Shown: positions 46,066-57,297 of the stretch, one piece after another
How the letters are laid out: every line of letters begins with the position of its first letter
How positions within the stretch are numbered: position 1 is the stretch's first letter
Source: Owenia fusiformis
Lineage: Eukaryota; Annelida; Polychaeta; Sabellida; Oweniidae
Assembly (NCBI GenBank): GCA_903813345.2
Contig: CAIIXF020000010.1
Location: 26,004,425-26,068,424 of the forward strand
Direction: 5' to 3'
DNA: 64,000 bases
The notes under the pieces: model-generated
The model's input: the letters and a program-made list of their open reading frames with translations, nothing else
Told to the model about the DNA's origin: nothing
Database searches by the model: none
Made by a program: the position numbers and the translations under genes

Positions 46066-46348
46066 CCTTGGGTGGGCCCAGAAAAAAAGCCAAAAAAGGC
46101 CTTAAGGCCCCAATAAGTGGGCCTTTTTTTAGGTTATATTGGGCCTTTCAAGGCCTTATTTTTTAATTTCAGGTCAAATTTTGATTAAAATGGGCCTCAA
46201 AATTTCAAAAATTTGGTTTTAGCATGGGCTTTCAACTTCTAATTGAAAGCCCATGGTTTTAGAGGCCCAAAATTTTTTTCCGTGGAAGTTCTTTTCTCTG
46301 ACCTGGAATTTGCCCCCCCCCCCCTGTTGGTTCCCAGATCCGCCCCTG
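46066..46348 (+). mobile_element. GGCC-rich short element, truncated copy
   Basis: CCTTGGGTGGGCCCAGAAAA through CAGATCCGCCCCTG matches 18731-18966. The first ~45 bp of the element are missing. It carries the 33-bp palindrome at 46223-46255, which is absent from the copy at 18686. Confidence 0.75.
46223..46255. mobile_element. 33-bp palindrome with 7-bp direct repeat, empty site known
   Basis: Thirteen-base arms (CATGGGCTTTCAA and complement) around CTTCTAA. GTTTTAG lies on each side (46216-46222, 46256-46262), nine bases (TGGTTTTAG) if the last TG of the palindrome is counted. In the paralogous element the matching place (near 18885-18901) reads TTTTGGATTTTAGGGG with one copy of the target and no palindrome. 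Confidence 0.7.
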
Positions 46349-46349
46349 A

Positions 46350-47240
46350 TACAAGTGTGAAGCTAATACCGGGAGCTAATAGAAAGCCATCATTTCTCAT
46401 GATGGTGATTTTAGACTCATAGATATATGTTTTGTTTTTTAAAATTGATAGGAATCTCCCTGGTTGGCCCATGCACCCCGAGGAACAATTTGTCTGGTGC
46501 AACATTATTCTGTGTTTCTACATGCAACATTTTTGGTTTTAAGCGATGGATTTATTTTTAAATTCCCGGATAGATCTACAAAGAATTGCTAAATAAATAG
46601 GCATACAACATATGGGGAATTAATGTTAGGTCTTTTTTAACTGATACACTTCTAAGACATGATGTTGGTGCATCGTCACCTATCACCAACGTGCCCAAAT
46701 CAATTATTTTGCTGTATAAAGCAATCGACGGGGGTCTACAGGATATGTAATAAATATTTCTACGTAACGTTATCATCATAAACTAATGTCATTGCTGGCT
46801 TTTTAAAATAAGTTTCCATACGGGCTCATACGATGTACAACAAATAATTTAAAATTGCCACTCTTTAAAATTAGTTACCATACATTATATAAGAAATAAT
46901 AATGACAAGAAATGTTATTTGACTTTATTTTCAATAACCCCAAATTTCCATATTTTTCACTCTTCGAAGATGTCCACTTTTTTACAGAATTAGACCAGTG
47001 AAATTCGAGTAAATTTTCCATATTATAACTTGGATCCGAGTCCGGGATAATAAAGTTAAATGTCCCCCACTTTGAATCAATTCACATATAAAAATTATTA
47101 TTATTACTATCATTAATGATTCATTATGTTTAGCATTATTATAAGAAACGTGATCTTTGATTGTTACTGCATTTCCGGTCGATTCCCGGGCATCATAATT
47201 GAACACGCCGTCTTGTTTACTTTTAATTTTCGCGCGAAGA
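46350..47240. other. Spacer upstream of the ATPase gene
   Basis: No gene or clear repeat recognised. Short frames on both strands without known domains. Confidence 0.4.
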
Positions 47241-47249
47241 TTACCAAGT

Positions 47250-47329
47250 TTCATTGGTCAATGAATATTGACGTCAAAGATTTGCAGCTAGTCACGTGAC
47301 TCAATGACCCGGCCCCTCACTAATTCAAG
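47250..47329 (+). promoter_or_regulatory. Core promoter of the Na+/K+-ATPase alpha gene
   Basis: In 80 bp before the start codon: inverted CCAAT box (ATTGG 47253-47257), a full CRE (TGACGTCA 47269-47276), GTCACGTGAC E-box (47291-47300) overlapping an AP-1-like TGACTCA (47297-47303), and no TATA box. CAAGATGGCG (47326-47335) over the start codon matches the YY1 motif that often sits just downstream of TATA-less start sites. Motif matches only; no binding data. Confidence 0.5.
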
Positions 47330-47359
47330 ATGGCGTCCACGAAGCTCAAGGGCAAGGAT
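47330..47359 (+). CDS. ATP1A: Na+/K+-ATPase alpha subunit, exon 1
   Basis: First coding exon, ten codons, MASTKLKGKD, ending at GAT before GTAAGT (phase 0). The start has A at -3 and G at +4, and an in-frame TAA nine bases upstream (47321-47323) excludes an earlier start in this exon. Spliced to 63770 it gives MASTKLKGKD-KEPRGDSYRY..., the cytosolic N-terminus of the P-type ATPase catalytic subunit, which in the plasma membrane exports three Na+ and imports two K+ per ATP. The short first exon and long first intron fit animal ATP1A genes. Confidence 0.75.
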
Positions 47360-47929
47360 GTAAGTAAAATTCATTATATTCACGCTTCTTATGATGTTTA
47401 ATCTATGTAATGTTATTGCAGTAATGTTTAATTAATAATTGTCTGATGATTTCTCAAGTTTCACTTTATTCGGTTTCTTAGTTACGGGGAAAACATCATC
47501 TGAATAGCATGGGTACTTGTTCAAAATGGCGTTCAGATTTTCGAGCTTTTTACAAAGAATCTATTTTACGATTTTCTAAAGCATCTTTTCTTATTGGAAC
47601 ATGAATATGTATATTTCTTAATTCACGTATATTTTCTTTTCATTGTTGTATTTTAAATATGTCGCTATCTTCAACAGAGGCTTATGTTTGAATGTTTTCA
47701 GAATTTCAGTTTGAATATCATGCAAACATTTCTGTTGAGTGCAATTGCACTTTGAAATCAGACCAAAGACCATAATATTTTCTCATCGGAATATGGTTTT
47801 CTCCAAAGAACCAAAGTATTGGCCTTTGTTTGTCCATGTTTATCTGCAACGTAATCATGCATGGCCATTTTGATGAAATATATTTACAGTTTTCTTGCAA
47901 AAACTTGAAGACTTCCACAGATTTTCGCC

Positions 47930-48478
47930 TATCCCGTGCCAGGACTATAGTTCTGAGAACGTCTCAATCTTTTGCCTGTACAACATGAGAGAATTTTCTA
48001 CGCCTCACACTTAAGATACCTACTTTAATAGATTCCTTGGTATTTTTGCATTCTTTTCGTGTACAGTAAAATTTTAAATGTTTGTGAGTACTTCGAATGC
48101 AATCAAATGACAAAATTGAAACAGTATATGTAAAAATAGAAACATTTATGTTTTGTATATTTTAGTTTGTTTTGTAGTTTAGCTATCATATCTGTGTCCT
48201 CTTATATTTTGATATTTCTCTGCCATGTTATTTTTGGAAAAATTAACATGACTGAACCTCCCTAAATTACAAAAGGCCACAGCTTTGCTGCACATTATAC
48301 ATTACTATCTGAAATATACAAAAGTTAGGATAAATATAAATGTTTCTATTTTTACATAAACTGTTTCAATTTGGTCATTTGATTGCTTATTTTTTAAATT
48401 CAAAGTACTCACTAAAATTTAAAATTTTATTATAGTTGAATCCACAATTATCTGTGGTAACAAAACTTGGCAGGAATT
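47930..48478 (+). mobile_element. Partial second copy of the outer fold-back transposon
   Basis: TATCCCGTGCCAGGACTATA, CAATCTTTTGCCTGTAC, CTTAAGATACCTACTT, AATAGATTCCTTGGTATTTT and GTTGAATCCACAATT follow in the same order as at 41169-41330. It is interrupted by the MITE at 48064-48432. The right arm is missing, so it is truncated. Confidence 0.75.
48064..48432. mobile_element. TA-flanked MITE, 369 bp, with empty site
   Basis: Inverted arms share AAAATTTTAAAT, GTGAGTACTT, CAATCAAATGAC and AAAAATAGAAACATTTAT. TA on both sides (48062-48063, 48433-48434). In the related transposon at 41168 the same place (around 41308-41320) reads TCGTGTAGTTGAATCC, i.e. uninterrupted with one TA. Confidence 0.85.
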
Positions 48479-51399
48479 ACATGACAAATTATAGATTTTT
48501 TATACAAGTCACTTTACATAGCGTTAGAAGCTTTCAAATGACTGATATTCAAGAAAAAAGATAATGTAATAAATATAATATTTGCATGCTACCAAATCTG
48601 ATTTGATACTGATGATGAAAATGCATAACAATTTTGAAAATTGAAGTAGAAGGGAGTATGACATTTTTAGTATAACCATATGACTTCATTGCAAGCTTTG
48701 TAATGTTTTGTTTTCATCACCTGAGGCATTATTTCCTGAATGAGTCATCATTCAGTGTTTACAGTGTTTATGTCAAAACAGTCTTATCAGTAAATTAAAT
48801 GAGATAAAAGAGCATTACCATGTTAAAATACTACTAATTTTAATACATTTGCTCATGTATCATTAACAAATTTAAAGTTTCAATATTGTGCTTTCACAAA
48901 AGTAAAAATGCATATGCATCATATTGCAAGTTTAATATAGATGTTCTCATATTTAAAGAAAATTCATCATACTTTTAAGATCATAAATTATGATAATAGA
49001 GAGATTTTGCAACTCACTTATAACATGTTTATTATTCCCGTTACATATAACTTATGAAGCATATGATTATGTCATATATGTAAGACAATCATACTTATAT
49101 CTTTTCTTCTATGTTGTCATAGCAAATTATCATCTTCATATTTCAGTTCAAACTTATTCAGTATATTACAATAAATCAAAAGATAGAAACCTTTGATCAC
49201 TGGACTTTATAGAAAATAAAAACACTAATGACAATATCAGAAGTTCAAATGGGAGAGCTAACTCATCATAAAGTATTATATAGGCATGATAAGTTCATGT
49301 AAATGCAAAATTAAACTGTCTACATAAGATTTTCACTTGAATTTCTAAATTGTATGCTTTAGTACGTGGATCTTGTAAGGCTATCATCAATATCCAAATC
49401 TTCTGTTATTTAGATATTTATTCTAGTTATCTCATAGATTTCTGCTATAAATACTTACATGTTATATATAGATTGATTGGTTACTGTCAGTAACTTACTG
49501 ACCTTTGGTAGTTTAATAATTACAGTATCAGCCATCTTGAAGCATGTTCACTGTTAAGTATTACATAAATCTCATCTAACTGATTAAACCAACACAAGGC
49601 ACACTGTATATGATAGCTATACTCCATATAATCCATTTGAATGGTGTCAGAAAACCACATACAAATTAGAATGATTAGTCTAACTAGTCGGACTTGACGA
49701 AAGTTAGGCTGAGAGTCGACTTTGATTTTGAAAAGTCGATCGTCGAAGACATATCCCCTGGAAAAATTGTGAAGAAAAGATAATTACATATGTAATCATA
49801 AATCACCTCATTTTTGTGTTATTGTTTATTTTCCTTTCTTATCCAGCCTTAAATGCATGGCTCTCGGGGCTCTCGCCAGGCTTTTAGACTGTGGCGCAGC
49901 ACCACACTCTATTTAGCTCCCTCCACACCCTATTGGCAAATCATGACCGTTTCCACAGTCTAAACTTGACTGAATATACAATAATAGCATGTAAAAAGGA
50001 TAAAACATAACATAAATATGATTTATCACGATTGAACGGTTATTCTGAAGATGTTAGCACCACACCCTAAATATTTCCTGAGAGCCATGGCTCTCCTCAA
50101 AACATTACAAACATATATGCTATAAACAGATTAACTTCTTTATTCAACTTTAAAAAGTTATTAGGATCTTCCGTAATTGTAAATTGCTCCCATATGGGAG
50201 ATTTCACTTTTGAGTTTCACATATTTCTATTTTTATTAATTTTAGTTTTCAAATATGGCGCAAATTCAAACTAAGTAGTTCTGGTAAAGATCAAGGTCAA
50301 CGGAAGTAAATAGAAGACGTTTATTTGCAACAATGATGAATTTTAGTTGAAATATTGCATAAAACCACACAAATGCACAATATAAACTTTGTTTTATTAT
50401 ATTTAATACATTGTACATACAAGAAACAGAGTACTAGGTGAAACAAATCTGTAAATGTGGCAAAACTGATGATAAAGGTAATATTTTATTTTTTATATCC
50501 GAGGCCATTGAGGGCAAGTAGATGATGACAACTCAACTAAGACACCTCGACTTGTATAAAAAGATAAAAATGTATATCAAATCCAGACTTGTCTTCTCAT
50601 ATTTTTTCATTGGCTGAGAGGTAATCTTGCTAAAATAGTCCAGATCATTTTGTCTCTAAGTTTGGAATAATTACTTGCTTTTGTAGGCTGCAACTAAATC
50701 TTATAGTTATTAATCAATAGGATTACACTGTTCATTAGGATATATTCTACTTTTTCTGAAGCGAATTGAGAGCTTTCATACTTAAACTATTTTAAGATTT
50801 CACCTTGGTCAGTTTTCTATTAATTTCTCTCTTTAAATAAAATGCATATTAGTAAAGAATCGAGTCATATTGTTTTCTCTACCAAAAGCTTGTATATATC
50901 AATAGGCCATCTTCGTATAAGTTTTGTACAGAGTCATAAAATGAGTAGTAAAAATTAGCTGATCGAGATTGATTTTCAGATGGACTTTGAGCATGTAAAG
51001 GTTTATCTAAGTAGATTATGTTAATAGAACACTACATACTGTTCTGAATAAGTTTTCACTTGTTATCCCACCAAACAAAGTTCAAGTAAGATTATAAAGA
51101 AGCTGTCTGTGCATTTGTATGTTAATTCGTCTGTCTGGTCGATAACTCAAAAATCTGTTGTCAATTATGCTTAGACATGCAATTACAAGATTGCCATCAT
51201 TTTTGAAAACTGAAATATCACTCCATCAAATCAGTTAATCTGAGTGATAATGCTTAAAGCAGATATGAAATGGTATTTTTGATCTAAAGGAATCAATATA
51301 AATTTTTGATAAATGTATTTGGACATGTTTCCTCATCAGTATTGTGAAAATTATTTCACTCTAACGATCGTTATAGCTGTTTAATAAGCAATATTCGAA

Positions 51400-51545
51400 T
51401 AGGTTGTGACGTTATTGGCCCCCACGTGATCTCTCACTGGTCCCCACGTGGCCAGTTTTGGTCCATTAAATCATGACGTCATAATACCAAGATGTTTTGT
51501 TATTTGTTTACACAACAATCATATGGTTGCCGTGACGTAGTGATT
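51400..51545 (+). promoter_or_regulatory. Intronic cluster of CRE and CACGTG motifs
   Basis: TGACGT (51407-51412), ATTGG (51414-51418), CACGTG (51423-51428 and 51445-51450), TGACGTCA (51474-51481) and TGACGT (51533-51538) within ~130 bp. This is the same motif set as in the gene's own promoter, in otherwise AT-rich sequence. Possible enhancer or second promoter, 1.4 kb upstream of the candidate first exon at 52933. Confidence 0.4.
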
Positions 51546-52932
51546 ACCAAGGAACCAATAAATTAAAACTATATATTATGTATGACATTACTAATCACGT
51601 AGGGCCAATCTGATTGATCAGTTACCTAACATTTCTTTTATAATGGCTATCGCAAGAACTCTGCGTTGGGCTTACAATGAAGAAAATCACATTTTTGTAG
51701 CTGCAAGTTGAGAAAACCTATTTCAGTTGTCCTTTAATACAAAGGGAATTTGATGGTATCTATATTCAGTAGTTACCATCCTCTGTAAGATCGGATTTTC
51801 TAAAGATATAGTAAGTATGTATGGTTTGTAGATCTAGAAAGTTTATATGACTCTTTTTTATTTCTTTGAATTCATAACTTGTATCCCTTTTGATGAAATT
51901 GATTTATGCAGAGGTTTTGCATTTTTAAGTCAACTTTGATGAAACATTGAAAATTAGGAGGGGATTTGCTACTCAGTGGAGTTGCTGTATTTCTAGTTTA
52001 AAACAATACCTGATCACATTGCGTAGTGGTGGGATTCCTTACCAGAAATGAAGAACTTGTCAGTTACATTGTACATATCGACTACTTCAAACTTTTATGC
52101 AGATGCATGTTCTTAAAAATCTATAGCATTAATGACAGCATTGTCAAATCAGTCTATTTTACATATTTCGCAATTACTAGTTAAGAGGTGTGCAAGGCCC
52201 TGTTACTCCCTATTCTCAAGTTAAGTGTAAAGACTAGTCTCATTTTTACTCCTACTTTCAGGTTTAAATCCTAAGATATTTTTATTATAATTAATTCGTT
52301 TGCAGTATAATTGATAATATAACAAATTTGCCATGTTTAACCTTTATTATCACTAGTGAGTTTTTGTACACCAAAATAACAGACAATAGTAAATAAACAA
52401 GTGTTCAAAATCAAATATACTCATTATGGTAAATCAGTGACTTTGATCACGTGTTAAGTCATGTTAAGTATTTCACAATTTGGATAAAAATAATCACGAG
52501 AGGCTTTTAATAGAATGTTTAAAAATACTTCAAATTGTATTAGCATTATAACTATAACTACCATGCTAGTATTTCAAATAAGCTATAATTAATTGTCAAG
52601 TTTTGCTAGAGATAAAAGTACTTATTTTGCCCCTCTGACGTTGAAAGGATGCATAAGATATCTAAATTTATACCTGATTGATAAGGGTTGTTTGTCCAAT
52701 GAGAAAAGACCAACTGTTAAATTTGACCCAATAATCAGCCAGCATATTTGAAGGAGATATGAACGGCTGTAGATAACAGTGCTAAAGTTTATGACACTTC
52801 TTACTTACTGCACGGATTACTCACGAAAGCAGGAGCTCGGGGATCAAGCCCAGAGGCCTGGTAATTTAAATAACCAGAAATTGGATTAATTGATATTAGA
52901 TCTCAAATCTCAGATATTCATAGGAGTCCAGC

Positions 52933-52944
52933 ATGTCAAAGGGG
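52933..52944 (+). CDS. Candidate alternative first exon of the ATPase gene
   Basis: ATGTCAAAGGGG directly followed by GTATGT. It would give MSKG joined in phase 0 to KEPRGDSYRY at 63770. There is A at -3 and an in-frame TAG twelve bases upstream (52921-52923), so the frame can only start here. Alternative short first exons giving a different extreme N-terminus are known for vertebrate ATP1A1. With only four codons the match could be chance. Confidence 0.35.
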
Positions 52945-55900
52945 GTATGTATAGCATTATATTCTATTTTGTATACTTGATCAACTTTAGTAATATGAAA
53001 TAAATATGTTGAAAATGAAAACTGCAAGAGAACAAAAAATATGAAGTCAAGAACAGATCAAAATGTAGCTTGTTTCAGGGGTAAGTCAAAAGCTGGTAAA
53101 ATAAATGAAGATGTACATCACCTTTTCACATAACAGTTAGTCAAATTAACTGGTAAATTCAATTTCTAGTGGTTTCGGTTGAATGAACTTGGTTAAGATA
53201 AACTAAAATTCTGTTAACTGTATTAGGTGAGAAGGTTATTTCTATATATTTCACATGTATACTTTCTTAAAGATTCCAAAATGTGTTTTATGTGGATGAA
53301 TAGTATACATCCAGTATTGTGAAATAGAGCATCTGTGAACGGTTAATGATCTGTTGATATAAAAAGTGTTGTGAACATCATTGCTAAGAGTGTTCGAGTA
53401 CCGTCTAGAAACTGTCTTGCCTAAAATAACCAAATAAAATAAGAAGGAATTTGCAGTTGGTAAATTCGTTAGAACATCATCTCTATCGATTCCTATTGCT
53501 GCTGGTATAAATTTAGCAACTGTGATGGGATACATACGTGAATGTTTGGCTTTAATTTATATTTTGCTTCTAATTTAGGCCACTAAAATCACCTGCTGTC
53601 ACAATTATCTTTTACATCACATTATTCATCCAACAATTACTCTGGTAAAAATATCGAAAGGGATTTTTTCTTTTCTGGTTGATGAGACATAATGAGTTCA
53701 AATTAAGGAGACAGATTTCTGGAAGAATTAATTCGTTTTATCACCATGAATAATTTGTGTACCAAGTGGCATGTTATTTGTATCATAATTAACTTAACTA
53801 TATATTAATTATCCTTTAATTTCATTGATTTACAAAAACTGTAAATGAAGCTATTGAACCATTCACAGCTTCTCTACATTTGATTGCAATTTGCTGTTTG
53901 GTATGTCAGGAATTGTCTAAAGACAGCCAATTATGCAGTTAACTGTAGGGTTTATCATCAACCAAATGATGGCTGCTTGTCCCTAAACCCTATTGTATAA
54001 AATCAATAGCCAATATTACCGTGATGTAATGAGATTATGGCTTCTATAGTTGAAAGCTATGTGGCCTTTATAAGATATCTGTAGGTCTCCCTGCAATGAT
54101 AAAGTGAGATAGATTCCATGATAAAGTAGAAGGGGCTTATTTTTAAATTTGGTTATATTAGCATGATTTAAATATTAGTGCAATTGACTTTGACTACATT
54201 TGTCATCAAATTGAAATCAACCCAGTTTTGAAGTTACAAAAACTTCATAATTTATGAATTGTTTTTATTTTACTTTCTTGTCCATTTCATTTCACTCTTT
54301 TCTTGAATGTGAATGACCAATTTTTGAATGTTGTCCCAAACTCAGTTACGTCCATTTATTTTGTGCTAGGGCTCAATAACATTTGTGCTTGTTTACCTGG
54401 TTCTATGGTGTTAGGATACACACCTAATTAAAGGTGTTGTTAATGATGAAATGTGAGGATGAAAATGATAAAGTCATGCTGTTTGCTACTTTGAAAGCTT
54501 TACTATATAGCTGTGTTCCAATTATTTGACTTTACTTTGGAAGAAAGCTTCATCTACATGTTTGTACTAGGCTCTGACACTTGCATGGGAACTCATTTTA
54601 TAACATATTGACAAAAAATCTACAAACCTTCCCAGATCACTATAACGTAATCAATGACCTTTGGAAGCAATGAATACATTTACAACAATTGCAAGACTTG
54701 CAGAATCTTGTGTGTCAATGTATTTCTTAATTCTTTAGTGATCAGTTAGTAGTGTGCAAGCTCAACATGGATTCATTCTTACTCTCAGTCATTGATTTAT
54801 TGCATTTCTAGTATATTAACTGAAGTCAGTAAATAATCGGAAATTATACTTGTGCATACGGGTACAAGGTACCTTAAACATTGGTCTATTGTTAATACCA
54901 CAATGTCTCAAACATCTGTTTTCCCATGCATGGCATGTTTCTCAAGTTCTTTCTGGGCTACCATCTGATGAAATGAATTGTTTATCAGTCTGTATTTTGA
55001 ACCAACCAACTTACATACTTCTTTTAGATCAATGTGTAAAGACACATAAATCAAACATCATATGATAAGAATCAAGGTGAGGGCTGTTTTTTTTAATATT
55101 GTTTGGCATTCATCACATCAAACTTGTTTTTACCTAGAATGGTCTAATTGTCAGCTTGTCGAGATTGTTTGCGGTGGCTCAATCGATTGTTTTGTGCAGG
55201 GTGAACAATATCATTTAGAGTGCCAACTGCTAATTCATTTACTTCACTGATTTATCAGAACAAATGTTTTCAGATTCTGAATTAATTCATTTTAAGCCTT
55301 GTGTCAGAATGGTCGTTTATCATGTGCGGTTGATGCTAAAAGGATATTGATGGTATGAAAATAGTTGACCAACATTTTTGTCAGAATGTAGTAGAAATAG
55401 CATGTTGAATTCTTAATCAGTCATGGTTTGGTATATGTTGTAATATAAGTGGCATGATGTTGAAATTTGTGAAGGTGGCCTTTATATGTTCTGATAACCC
55501 AAAATAGAATCACCCTTCTGTTAGATAGAAATACCCAAGGGAAATGGATCTAAACAAATAAGTAGATCTAGGAGTCTCTATAATTGAATTTGGATTCAAC
55601 TGCCTTGTAGTAGTAGCAGTAACACACGTCAGAATGCCACTGATTTGGACTGGGTTATTTTCATAAGTATACCTTACTAGTTCTGGTTTATCCAGATCTC
55701 TGGTTCTCTCTTTCAACACGTTTGTTGGCAGGTAATGCACTTGGGCAATCAGAAGATGCTTCTATATAACTGTAATATCTCATCTGTATATTTTTTCTTA
55801 GTTTTGAAATCTCTGGTTTTGATGGCATTAAACGGAAAGAAGAGGTCAGGAACCATGATATTAAAAATGAATTTTTCCTTCAGCTAAAAGGTTTGAGAAT

Positions 55901-57130
55901 TAAGATGGCTGGTGACTTTTGTAGATTGGTTCCATGGTTTGGTGATCAAATATTTGCCTGCTACAATATTTCTATATTACACAATTTGACTACCAATAGC
56001 ACATAAGCTTTATTATCCAAAATGTCAATATATGTATAACCAGCCATGTGTTATTTTAGCAATGTACGTATATATGATTTCACTTGGGTTGTTGCATAGC
56101 TCCAGTGAATGTATGAATATCTAAATTTTTCCAAGTGATCCTTTCTTAATTGTCCCTGTTCTAAAAGGTTATTTTCGGATGAACACACTTACAAAAGGAA
56201 AAGAATCAACTAAGACACACAATTTATCTTTTCCTGTAAGCCCTGTAAATGTTCTGATTGTCTGTATGTCGTATGGTAATTGCTAGATCCCCAGACATGT
56301 ATCTAGTAGTATTGGTGGCCATACTGCTGAAAGACTTGCCTATCTGAATCAATTCAGATAGAGATATACAGGGAGCAAGCGTAGGTGTGAACCTATATAA
56401 AATGCAAGCCTAATCATTGATAATTCCCAGACTTTCTTAAGAACTCAGTAGTGTCTTGCAATTTCATTCAATAGAATGTTTATTGGTCTTGTCTTCTGCA
56501 CATGTTTCTATTTTGTTATGGGGTAAGACTAGTGATGTGATCTACATGAGGTTTTAGGGTTTGCTTTAACTTGCATTATTTACAGAATACTCTGGTAAGG
56601 CTCAGACCTAAAGGGAAAGACACTAGAAATCAATAGTGTGCTTACTATTATTGATCACCTTTGCTTGTATTCTATACTCATTGGTACATGGCATGGGATC
56701 TAGTCTCAGACATATTAGAAAGGCACCATCATTTTACTTCAGTGCCTTATTTTCTGTCATTACTTCATGGTTGCTTCCTTCTCTTGGTAGCTCCTCAATT
56801 TTTGATTATGAGACCTGTAGTTTTATATGAAAAAGAACTCTCTCTGTATACTAGTCAATTTATCTTAGTATGTAAGATAATTTTATTTTTATCACACCAC
56901 GTGTGGTATTATAGTCATCAAGATGTTGGCGTGATCATTGATTACAGTTTTCAATAAATAGTTTTACTGTAAATTTAAGGGAAATGTTGATATTGGGACT
57001 GAAAAAAATATTTGACTTAGTTCGATTATTACATTTGAATTAAGAAAAATGTGTCTGGGCGATAATAGGGTAATTTACAGGTTAATTCAAGTTGATTCAT
57101 CTATTTAAACTTCTGTATGAAGTATAATAA

Positions 57131-57297
57131 CAGGCCTGCAGCCAGGATTTGCCAAGGGGGGGGGGTTCATTTTTCTAAAATTTCCATTTGACAAATTTGG
57201 CTAAAATGTGGCTAAAGTTTTGAAAGAATTTTTGGCCAGGGGGGGGGGGTGTTCGCCCAAACCCTGCGAACCCCCCCCCCCCCTGGCTACGGGCCTG
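57131..57297. mobile_element. Short C/G-run element with 5-bp target duplication
   Basis: Starts CAGGCCTGCAGCCAGGATTT and ends CCTGGCTACGGGCCTG, with poly-G and poly-C runs and GGTGTTCGCCCAAACC inside. AATAA on both sides (57126-57130, 57298-57302). Related ends without a full element are seen near 9186 (GTGGCGTAGCCAGGATTTGG) and perhaps near 13570-13603. Confidence 0.75.

Noticed and set aside
49856-50100. GGCTCTC / GAGAGCC inverted pair in the ATPase intron
   Set aside because: Arms are only about ten bases with mismatches, and no target duplication is seen.
56636-56957. Hydrophobic overlapping frames of 64 and 98 codons in the ATPase intron
   Set aside because: Overlapping frames in AT/T-rich DNA readily look membrane-like; no splice or start support.
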